A DNA stretch of 9,654 nucleotides from assembly GCA_964632495.1 (NCBI GenBank), contig CAZWDS010000103.1:1-9654 (forward strand), in the 5' to 3' direction. Source of the stretch: CALKXV01 sp964632495. Its GTDB lineage: Bacteria; Pseudomonadota; Alphaproteobacteria; Rhodobacterales; Rhodobacteraceae. Of this stretch, positions 1 to 5,273 are shown one piece after another (the first letter of the stretch is position 1; each line of letters begins with the position of its first letter). The position numbers and the translations under genes are program-made. Under the pieces are notes generated by a model, which was given only the letters and a program-made list of their open reading frames with translations, was not told where the DNA came from and did no database searches.

Positions 1-764
1 GCTATACTCAGAAGGCCATCGTTGGCGGTCACAAAGTGTACCTACGCACCGGCGAATATGAAGACAACTCGCTTGGCGAAATCTTCATCGACATGCACAA
101 GGAAGGCGCTGGATTCCGGGCGATGATGAACAACTTCGCCATCGCGGTTTCGGTTGGTCTGCAATACGGCGTGCCGTTGGAAGAATTCGTCGCCGCCTTC
201 ACCTTCACCCGGTTCGAACCGGCGGGTCAGGTTCAGGGCAACGACTCGATCAAGAACGCGACGTCGATCCTGGACTATATCTTCCGCGAACTGGCGGTCA
301 GCTATCTGGACCGCACCGATCTGGCCCACGTCAAACCGGGCGGCATGACCTTCGACGAAATGGGTCGTGGTGAAGAAGAGGGCAAGCGCAACTTTTCCGA
401 AGTGCCGGGGGCCACGGGCGAGGATCCGGTTGAGGTTCTGAAGAAAGTGGCATCAGCCGGATACACGCGCGGACGCGTGCCCCAAGGCCTGATGCTGGTG
501 CAGGGCGGAGCAGGGGCCACAGCCTTGGCTGGTGCAACTGACCCGGACACAGCATTGCAGACCCTGATCCCCGATGCCGGAACCTCGGCCACTTCCGAGA
601 CGGCGCTTGGCACCGGAACCGTCAACCAAATGGACGACCGGACCAAGGCCAAGATGCAAGGCTACGAGGGCGATCCTTGCGGCGACTGCGGCAACTACAC
701 GCTGGTGCGCAACGGCACCTGCATGAAGTGCAACACCTGCGGCGGAACGTCGGGGTGTAGCTAA
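1..764 (+). CDS. nrdJ: Adenosylcobalamin-dependent (class II) ribonucleotide reductase, C-terminal part
   Basis: Class II ribonucleotide reductase makes deoxyribonucleotides in the cytoplasm using adenosylcobalamin as radical source. Only the C-terminal part (about 253 residues) is present; the frame is open to the left edge, first whole codon at 3, stop TAA at 762-764. Visible: the conserved end of the catalytic barrel (LGEIFIDMHKEGAGFRAMMN, then FTFTRFEPAG and GNDSIKNATSILDY), a variable Gly/Ala/Thr-rich linker, and a Cys-rich tail at about 678-761 with two CxxC pairs followed by CGGTSGC. In this family such a tail is thought to bind zinc and pass electrons to the active site. The GTG at 36 is internal, not a start. 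The family usually exceeds 1,100 residues, so most of the gene lies outside the window. A hairpin follows the stop within 10 bases. Identity is confident. Confidence 0.94.
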   Translation, partial: YTQKAIVGGHKVYLRTGEYEDNSLGEIFIDMHKEGAGFRAMMNNFAIAVSVGLQYGVPLEEFVAAFTFTRFEPAGQVQGNDSIKNATSILDYIFRELAVSYLDRTDLAHVKPGGMTFDEMGRGEEEGKRNFSEVPGATGEDPVEVLKKVASAGYTRGRVPQGLMLVQGGAGATALAGATDPDTALQTLIPDAGTSATSETALGTGTVNQMDDRTKAKMQGYEGDPCGDCGNYTLVRNGTCMKCNTCGGTSGCS

Positions 765-1010
765 CAGAATTGTCCGGACGGTCCCGTCCGGGCAGTGAGG
801 GAAGGGCGGTCCACTGCTGCTCAACTCGACCGAAGGAGGTTTCTCCAAGCCTCCGGGGAAGACGCGAGGTTTCGCCAAGGCCATCCACTGGTTGCGGCAA
901 TCTTCGCTCCGAGGGTCCACGTCCCGTGGCTCAACGGAATCCGAGGTGAGTGCGCTCACCTTGTACGCGGGTCAGGCCGCAGGCAAAAAACCGGGCGGTA
1001 CAAAAGAGTG
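765..1010. other. Gene-free, hairpin-rich stretch downstream of nrdJ
   Basis: No convincing gene is seen here. The stretch holds a series of short inverted repeats: 772-793 (listed separately), 835-854 (GGAGGTTT/AAGCCTCC, loop CTCC, one G-U), 917-929 (CCACG/CGTGG) and 944-961 (AGGTGAG/CTCACCT, loop TGCG). The word TCCACTG occurs at 810-816 and 884-890, and again at 1110-1116 in the REP-like palindrome. GGGCGGT occurs at 804-810 and 993-999, matching the 5' arm of the terminator at 1029. It could be a long structured 3' UTR of nrdJ, a small RNA ending at 1056, or decayed repeat DNA; the sequence alone does not decide. Confidence 0.4.
772..793 (+). other. Hairpin directly after nrdJ stop
   Basis: GTCCGGACG and CGTCCGGGC form a 9-bp stem with one G-U pair and the loop GTCC, starting 8 bases after the nrdJ stop codon. 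No T-run follows, so it is not a normal intrinsic terminator. It could protect the mRNA 3' end or assist Rho-dependent ending; the real terminator is probably at 1029-1056. Confidence 0.45.
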
Positions 1011-1064
1011 AGCCTGACAAGCGAAACTGGGCGGTCTTCGGACCGCCCTTTTTCTTGTCAGGCT
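1011..1064. repeat. 11-bp perfect inverted repeat enclosing the first terminator
   Basis: AGCCTGACAAG (1011-1021) and its exact complement CTTGTCAGGCT (1054-1064) flank the terminator at 1029-1056, so the whole segment can fold into one long hairpin. GTCAGGC also occurs upstream at 971-977 and could pair with the same left arm, giving two mutually exclusive pairings. Confidence 0.65.
1029..1056 (+). terminator. Intrinsic terminator 1 downstream of nrdJ
   Basis: GGGCGGTC and GACCGCCC form a perfect 8-bp GC-rich stem capped by the stable tetraloop TTCG, followed at once by TTTTTCTT. This is a strong rho-independent terminator for rightward transcription from nrdJ. On the opposite strand there is only a short AGTTT tract, so it is mainly one-directional. 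Confidence 0.87.
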
Positions 1065-1101
1065 GTCGCCAGCCTGCGCTTGCGCTTCGGCGTGCGTGCC
1101 T

Positions 1102-1126
1102 GAAAGCCGTCCACTGGACGCCTTTC
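1102..1126. repeat. REP-like palindrome between the two terminators
   Basis: A 25-base near-perfect palindrome: GAAAG, C, CGTCCA, centre C, TGGACG, C, CTTTC, with only the two C positions mismatched. The core CGTCCACTGGACG is perfect around its centre. Such short palindromes between convergent genes resemble repetitive extragenic palindromes; copy number in the genome cannot be judged from one window. Confidence 0.5.
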
Positions 1127-1151
1127 CGGGCGGCACACACCAAGCGAAACC

Positions 1152-1182
1152 GGGTCTCCTTCGGGAGGCCCTTTTTCTTTTT
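1152..1182 (+). terminator. Intrinsic terminator 2, diverged copy of the first
   Basis: GGGTCTCC and GGAGGCCC form an 8-bp stem with one G-U pair, a TTCG loop and a following TTTTTCTTTTT tract. It is preceded by AAGCGAAACCGGG, matching AAGCGAAACTGGG before terminator 1, and by CCGGGCGGCAC, matching CCGGGCGGTAC at 991. The two units therefore look like a tandem duplication that has diverged. It serves as a backup stop for transcription heading into ilvN. Confidence 0.82.
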
Positions 1183-1199
1183 AGAATTTGATTGTGAGA

Positions 1200-1224
1200 C
1201 GCGCGGTCAAGCGATTGCCGCGCG
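1200..1224. other. Strong hairpin just 3' of ilvN
   Basis: CGCGCGG and CCGCGCG pair, and CAA/TTG extends the stem to 10 bp with a single bulged T and a GCGA loop as read on the plus strand. It lies 11 bases beyond the ilvN stop codon (leftward). There is no T-run on the minus strand, so it is at best a stabilising or Rho-assisted 3' end for the ilv transcript; a small GGGG/CCCC element sits between it and the stop. Confidence 0.45.
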
Positions 1225-1234
1225 GGGCGGCCCC

Positions 1235-1804
1235 TTAGACGCCGCGCTCGCTGCGCGACAGGGCGACAACACCCGTGCGTCCCAGTTCGGACAAGCCAAG
1301 AGGCCACATCAGTTCGGCAAAGGCGTCGATCTTTTCGGGCGTGCCAGTCACCTCGAAGGTGAAACTGTCCAGCGAGGAATCCACCACATTGGCGCGAAAG
1401 ATATCGGCAAGACGCAAGGCTTCGACCCGCGCATCACCTTGGCCCGTCACCTTGAACAACGCCAACTCGCGTTCCACACTTGGGCCTTCCACGGTCAGGT
1501 CGTGCACTTCGTGCACCGGAACAATCCGACCCAGCTGCGCTTTGATCTGTTCAATCACCGACGGCGTGCCGGTGGTGACAATCGTGATCCGGCTGAGATG
1601 CCCTGTGTGGTCCACCTCGGCCACGGTCAGGCTTTCGATGTTGTACCCACGGCCCGAGAACAGCCCGATGACCCGCGCCAAGACGCCAGCTTCGTTGTCG
1701 ACCAAGACGGCCAGCGTGTGACGCTCGACAGTTTCGTCGTGATAGTCGCGCAGATCATATGCCGAATGTTTGGACGTGCCTTGTTTGATTTTTAGTGCAG
1801 ACAT
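1235..1804 (-). CDS. ilvN: Acetolactate synthase small (regulatory) subunit
   Basis: Regulatory subunit of acetohydroxyacid synthase, the first common enzyme of valine, leucine and isoleucine synthesis; it binds valine and activates the large subunit. The 189 residues hold an N-terminal ACT domain at about 29-101 (HTLAVLVDNEAGVLARV, then GLFSGRGYNIESLTV), and the small-subunit C-terminal domain at about 110-185. Length fits alphaproteobacterial members, which carry an N-terminal extension of about 25 residues compared with the short E. coli form. The start is ATG at 1804 in MSALKIKQG; the upstream ribosome site is weak (GGGA, about 10 bases before). It is the second gene of the leftward ilv operon, 142 bases after the large subunit, and ends facing nrdJ. 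No lesion is seen. Identification is very secure. Confidence 0.97.
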   Translation of the reverse strand: MSALKIKQGTSKHSAYDLRDYHDETVERHTLAVLVDNEAGVLARVIGLFSGRGYNIESLTVAEVDHTGHLSRITIVTTGTPSVIEQIKAQLGRIVPVHEVHDLTVEGPSVERELALFKVTGQGDARVEALRLADIFRANVVDSSLDSFTFEVTGTPEKIDAFAELMWPLGLSELGRTGVVALSRSERGV

Positions 1805-1875
1805 GAAAGCGGTTCCCGAAAAACTATGTGCCAGCCAAGGGCTTTTTGCACTTGGCGCAGGTTGACTACCAATAA

Positions 1876-1914
1876 GCGCGGCCCGGCTTCCCGAAACCGA
1901 AAGCCTTGCCGCGC
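1876..1914 (-). other. Compound stem-loop between the ilv large subunit and ilvN
   Basis: Two nested 7-bp stems separated by a 2x2 internal loop: outer GCGCGGC/GCCGCGC, inner GGCTTTC/GGAAGCC with one G-U, as read on the minus strand. TTATTGG follows, which is too T-poor for a terminator. A second smaller hairpin (GCCAAG 1834-1839 with CTTGGC 1851-1856) lies nearer ilvN. The likely role is mRNA stability or setting the ratio of the two subunits; this is inference. Confidence 0.55.
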
Positions 1915-1946
1915 GTTTGACGCAATCTCAGTCGCGAACGTCATGG

Positions 1947-3703
1947 TCAGACCAAAACCCCGCCGCCTTCTTTGATGGCGGTGCTGGTGTCGACGTTTTC
2001 GCCCAGGATCATTTTGTTGTGCGGTTCGCCCGACGGGATCATCGGGAAGCAGTTTTCGTGCTTTTCGACCAGACAATCCACAATGACAGGTCCGTCGTGA
2101 GCCATCATTTCCTTGATACCCTCGTCCAGATCGTCCGCGTGTTCGATCAGGATGCCCTTGGCGCCAAAGGCTTCAGCCAGTTTGACGAAGTCGGGCAGGG
2201 CCTCACTCCACGAATGGGAATAGCGCTCGCCGTGCAGCAGTTCTTGCCATTGACGCACCATGCCCAAACGTTCGTTGTTCAGGATGAATTGTTTGACCGG
2301 CAGGTTGAACTGAACGGCGGTGCCCATTTCCTGCATGTTCATCAGCCAGGACGCTTCGCCTGCCACATTGATGACCAGCGCATCGGGATGTGCCATTTGC
2401 ACACCGACCGAGGCCGGGAAGCCATAGCCCATAGTGCCAAGGCCACCGGAGGTCATCCAACGGTTCGGGTCTTCGAAGTTCAGGTATTGCGCCGCCCCCA
2501 TCTGGTGCTGGCCGACCTCGGTACAGATGTAGCGATCGTGGCCCTTGGTCAGCTCTTCCAAGCGGACCAGCGCGTGTTGCGGCTTGATCGTGTTGCCCTT
2601 CTGCGTGAACTTCAGGCACTCCACCTTGCGCCATTCATTGATCTGATCCCACCACGTCTTGAGCGCAGCTTTGTCGGTCTTGGCGCCGCGTGATTTCCAG
2701 ACCTTCAGCAGGTCTTCCAACACCGATGCGCAATCACCGATGATCGGCAACTCAACATGGATCACCTTGTTGATGGACGACGGATCAATGTCGATATGCG
2801 CCTTGACCGAACCGGGGCTAAAGTCCTGCACGCGCCCTGTGATCCGGTCATCGAAGCGCGCGCCCACGTTGATCATCAGATCGCAGTCGTGCATCGCCAA
2901 ATTCGCTTCGTACAATCCGTGCATTCCCAACATGCCCACCCAATTCTTGCCGGACGCGGGATAAGCGCCCAGACCCATCAGGGTGGAGGTGATTGGAAAG
3001 TCTGTCATCTGGACCAATTGGCGCAACAGCTCGCTGGCCTTGTCGCCCGAGTTAATAACGCCGCCGCCCGAATAGATGATCGGACGTTCCGCGATTTCCA
3101 TCGCTTCGGCCAAGGCTGTGATCACGTCGATGTCGCCCTTGGTGGGCGGGTTGTAGTGGGATTTCACCTCGGCGGGGGGCGTATAAGTGCCGCCCGCAAA
3201 CTGAACGTCCTTCGGGATGTCGACCAACACGGGGCCGGGGCGGCCGCTGGTTGCGACGTGGAACGCCTCGTGAATAGTGCTGGACAGCTTGTCGGTCTCT
3301 TTCACCAGCCAGTTGTGCTTGGTGCAGGGGCGCGTGATGCCACGGTGTCGGCTTACTGAAAGGCGTCATTGCCAATCATGAAGGTGGGTACTTGCCCCGT
3401 CAGAACAACGATGGGGATCGAATCCATCAAAGCGTCAGTCAGGCCGGTGACCGCATTGGTGGCACCTGGACCAGAGGTCACCAGACATACACCGGGCTTG
3501 CCCGTGGACCGCGCATAGCCTTCGGCCGCATGCACCGCGCCTTGTTCGTGGCGCACAAGCACGTGCCGGATGCGGTTTTGCTGAAAAATCTCGTCATAGA
3601 TCGGAAGAACAGCGCCACCCGGATATCCGAACACCACCTCAACACCCTGATCTTTGAGGGCTTCCACGACCATTTTCGCTCCGGTCATCTGTTCTTGTGT
3701 CAT
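1947..3703 (-). pseudogene. ilvB: Acetolactate synthase large subunit, interrupted by stop plus frameshift
   Basis: Catalytic subunit of acetohydroxyacid synthase (also named ilvI), a ThDP/FAD/Mg enzyme joining two pyruvates, or pyruvate and 2-oxobutyrate. Start chosen at ATG 3703 (MTQEQMTGAK), with AAAGGA upstream and lying just after the attenuator. The first 116 residues contain the Pyr domain with the catalytic Glu in RHEQGAVHAAEGYAR, then a TAA at 3355-3353. Homology resumes in another frame from about 3340 (ITRPCTKHNWLVKETDK) to TGA at 1947: central FAD domain, then the PP domain with GEASWLMN, RQWQELLHGERYSHSW and the tail. Mending both lesions gives about 585 residues, the normal size. 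A GTG at 3305 could start a 452-residue remnant lacking the catalytic Glu. Everything else is intact, so a recent mutation or sequence errors are both possible. Confidence 0.9.
3339..3355 (-). other. Double lesion in the acetolactate synthase gene
   Basis: On the coding strand the text reads TTT CAG TAA GCC GAC ACC GTG GC ATC ACG. The family normally has F-Q-E-(A/C)-D-T-V-G-I-T here, which would be CAG GAA ... GTG GGC ATC. So a GAA codon appears as TAA (3355-3353) and one G is missing near 3339-3342. The two changes are about 12 bases apart. A single -1 shift just before the TAA would also reach the downstream frame, replacing E-A-D-T-V by V-S-R-H-R, but no classic slippery heptamer is visible. 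Confidence 0.85.
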
Positions 3704-3728
3704 CGCGCCGTCATCCTTTGTTTCGCGC

Positions 3729-3756
3729 AAAAAAAAGCCCCCGGTATTTCGGGGGC
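3729..3756 (-). terminator. Attenuator terminator of the ilvBN leader
   Basis: On the minus strand GCCCCCG and CGGGGGC form a perfect 7-bp stem with the six-base loop AAATAC, followed by eight T residues. It lies between the leader peptide and the large-subunit start codon (26 bases before it), so it must be read through for the operon to be expressed. This is the terminator half of a transcription attenuator. Confidence 0.92.
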
Positions 3757-3798
3757 GCATGGGGACCTGTCAGGGTGTCCGTTACCGGCCCATGCGCC
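3754..3798 (-). promoter_or_regulatory. Antiterminator pairing of the ilvBN attenuator
   Basis: In the leader RNA, GGCGCATGGG (3798-3789, inside the last leader-peptide codons) is exactly complementary over 10 bases to CCCATGCGCC (3763-3754). The latter takes three bases from the 5' arm of the terminator, so the two folds compete. A ribosome stalled on the Ile/Val/Leu codons at 3820-3806 would leave the first segment free, allowing antitermination; a ribosome reaching the stop codon at 3784 would cover it and let the terminator form. The sequences are seen; the mechanism is inferred from known amino-acid operon attenuators. Confidence 0.68.
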
Positions 3799-3832
3799 TT
3801 CTTCCCACTAGTACGACAATGTCGTTGCCCAT
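3782..3832 (-). CDS. ilvBN leader peptide (16 aa), transcription attenuator
   Basis: A 16-residue ORF, MGNDIVVLVGRRRMGR, starts at ATG 3832 with AAGGAG six bases upstream and stops at TAA 3784-3782. Residues 5-9 are Ile-Val-Val-Leu-Val, encoded ATT GTC GTA CTA GTG: five consecutive regulatory codons covering all three branched-chain amino acids, which are the end products of the enzyme encoded downstream. It lies about 19 bases from the predicted transcription start and ends before the competing hairpins. Such peptides have no function beyond ribosome pausing. The placement, ribosome site, codon content and following terminator together make this a strong call although it is too short for ordinary gene finders. 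Confidence 0.87.
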   Translation of the reverse strand: MGNDIVVLVGRRRMGR

Positions 3833-3857
3833 CCGAGGCTCCTTTACAGTGCTGGAA

Positions 3858-3885
3858 ACACTAGCAGTGTCTAAATAAGCGTCAA
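3858..3885 (-). promoter_or_regulatory. Promoter of the ilvBN operon
   Basis: On the minus strand TTGACG (3885-3880) is followed after 16 bases by TAGTGT (3863-3858), a fair match to a sigma-70 type promoter, giving a start near 3851 and a leader RNA of about 120 bases up to the terminator. The -10 box lies within a 13-base palindrome, ACACT-GCT-AGTGT (3858-3870), which could be an operator. A further palindrome ATTGCGCAAT is at 3920-3929. Regulators are unknown. Confidence 0.62.
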
Positions 3886-3996
3886 CAGCGAAATTCGTTT
3901 TCTTGCGTCAGACGCGCCGATTGCGCAATTTTTCTTATGCCGGGTCATTCAGAGGGCAGAGAACCGAATGATTTCGGGGATTTGATGCAGATCATA

Positions 3997-4024
3997 TTGC
4001 ACACTCAGATTTTCACGCTAGTTT
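3997..4024 (+). promoter_or_regulatory. Candidate promoter of the TRAP transporter operon
   Basis: TTGCAC (3997-4002) and TAGTTT (4019-4024) are 16 bases apart, giving a start near 4031 and a 5' leader of about 59 bases with a small CCGCC/GGCGG hairpin (4043-4061) before the ribosome site GGGAGGA at 4074-4080. The boxes match the consensus only in part, so this is tentative. The upstream DNA (3886-3996) also holds a CCGAA/TTCGG repeat at 3964-3977. Confidence 0.35.
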
Positions 4025-4089
4025 CTCGGGACTTGTAACGATCCGCCCAGCTTAAAGGCGGGCATCATATCACGGGAGGATATACCTAC

Positions 4090-5175
4090 ATGGATCGTCG
4101 TTCTTTTCTGAAGAATTCCGCAATTGGTGGCTCGGCTGCTGCGGCTGCCAGCACGCTGGCTGCTCCGGCCTATGCACAGGGCAACCGCACACTGACCATG
4201 GTCACATCGGTTCCAGAAGGTTTCGCCATCTTTGATGATGCGGCAACCTACTTTGCAAATGCCGTGACCACGATGACAGACGGCGCTTTGACCATCGACA
4301 AGAAGCCTGCGGGCACGCTTGTGGGTGCATTCGAAGTGTTTGACGCTGTGACTGCGGGTCAGGCAGACGTTTATCACTCGGCTGAATACTACTTCGGTGG
4401 TCAGCATCCTGGTTACTATTTCTTCACCTCGGTGCCTTTCGGTGCCACGGCGCAGGAATTCATCAACTGGTACCAGCACGCTGGCGGCAAAGAGCTGCAT
4501 GACGAGCTGGGCGAAATCTTTGGCCTGAAATCTTTCATCGCTGGTAACACAGGCGCGCAGCCCGGTGGCTGGTTCCGAAAGGAAATCAACTCGGCCGCTG
4601 ACCTTGAAGGTCTGAAGTTCCGTATGCCGGGTATCGGCGGTAAGGCCCTTGGTCTGACCGGTGCTTCGGTTCAAAACGTTCCAGGTGGTGAGATCTATCA
4701 AGCGCTGTCTTCGGGTGCGATTGATGGTGCCGAATGGATTGGCCCGCTGGCTGACGAACGTCTTGGCCTGCAGGAAGTCTGTGACTTCTACTACACCGGT
4801 GGTTTCCACGAGCCGGGTTCGGCGCTTTGTGCGGCCTTCAACCTGGACGTCTGGAATGAACTGCCAGCCGATCAGCAGGCGATCTGTGAAAACGCAGCCA
4901 TGGCAACGCACCACTGGAACCTCGCTCAAACGCTGGCCAACAACGGCGCAGCACTTGAGCGTCTGCGTTCGGGTGGTACCAAGATCATGACGTTCCCGGA
5001 TGATGTTTGGGATGCGTTTGGCAAAGCTTCGAAAGAAGCCATGGACGAGTTCATGGACGACGAGCTTTATGCCCGTATCCGTGGCAGCTATGACGCGTCG
5101 ATCAAAGCCTCTTCTGGCTGGATTGCAGCGTCGGACGGTGCCTTCACAGCACAGCGTGACCGGATCAACGGTTAA
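4090..5175 (+). CDS. TRAP transporter periplasmic substrate-binding protein, TakP/FcbT1-like
   Basis: Periplasmic receptor of a sodium-driven TRAP uptake system. The 361-residue protein begins with a twin-arginine signal peptide (RRSFLK at residues 3-8, small hydrophobic core, likely cut after AYA at 29), so it is probably exported folded. Family marks include GNTGAQPGGWFRKEI (152-166), the conserved ligand-binding Arg in KFRMPG (about 178) and GGEIYQALSSGAIDGAEWIGP (199-219, given here as two adjoining motifs GGEIYQALSSG and AIDGAEWIGP). These resemble Rhodobacter TakP, which binds 2-oxo monocarboxylates, and the FcbT1 group for aromatic acids; the exact substrate cannot be read from sequence. 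The start has a good site, GGGAGGA, nine bases upstream. It is first in an operon with two permease genes and is followed by a hairpin that may raise its level relative to them. Confidence 0.95.
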   Translation: MDRRSFLKNSAIGGSAAAAASTLAAPAYAQGNRTLTMVTSVPEGFAIFDDAATYFANAVTTMTDGALTIDKKPAGTLVGAFEVFDAVTAGQADVYHSAEYYFGGQHPGYYFFTSVPFGATAQEFINWYQHAGGKELHDELGEIFGLKSFIAGNTGAQPGGWFRKEINSAADLEGLKFRMPGIGGKALGLTGASVQNVPGGEIYQALSSGAIDGAEWIGPLADERLGLQEVCDFYYTGGFHEPGSALCAAFNLDVWNELPADQQAICENAAMATHHWNLAQTLANNGAALERLRSGGTKIMTFPDDVWDAFGKASKEAMDEFMDDELYARIRGSYDASIKASSGWIAASDGAFTAQRDRING

Positions 5176-5195
5176 GCGTATAGCGCTGAAAACAT

Positions 5196-5227
5196 TGCGA
5201 CATCCGGAGTCCCGGGTGTCGCATTTT
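5196..5227 (+). terminator. Hairpin between the binding protein and small permease genes
   Basis: TGCGACA-T-CCGG pairs with CCGG-G-TGTCGCA around the loop AGTC: a 12-bp stem with one G-U pair, followed by only four T residues. It sits in the 98-base gap after the binding-protein gene. The weak T-run suggests partial termination or a 3' stabiliser, a common way to make more binding protein than permease. Full read-through must occur for the permeases unless they have their own promoter, which was not seen. Confidence 0.6.
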
Positions 5228-5273
5228 CTGATCTAAAAAACCGAAACGGCCAGCGCCGAAACGGGGGGCATCC

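Noticed and set aside
835..842. Ribosome binding site GAAGGAGGT for an unlisted small gene
   Set aside because: No ATG, GTG or TTG with a usable frame lies 5-12 bases downstream, and the word is the 5' arm of a hairpin.
795..1103. 102-codon open frame on the plus strand in the nrdJ-ilvN gap
   Set aside because: The predicted peptide is Arg/Ser-rich with no recognisable domain, runs straight through terminator 1 and its inverted repeat, and has no convincing ribosome site. GC-rich DNA gives such frames by chance.
950..1795. 281-codon open frame on the plus strand opposite ilvN
   Set aside because: It is antisense to ilvN over most of its length and passes through both terminators; the ilvN protein on the other strand matches a well-known family from end to end.
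3704..3760. Start of the large subunit at ATG 3760 (19 extra residues)
   Set aside because: That ATG lies inside the attenuator antiterminator segment and the extra codons cover the terminator hairpin and T-run. ATG 3703 gives the normal family N-terminus and has AAAGGA upstream.
4018..4929. 303-codon open frame on the minus strand opposite the TRAP binding protein gene
   Set aside because: It is a shadow of the strongly supported binding-protein gene, with no family features of its own.
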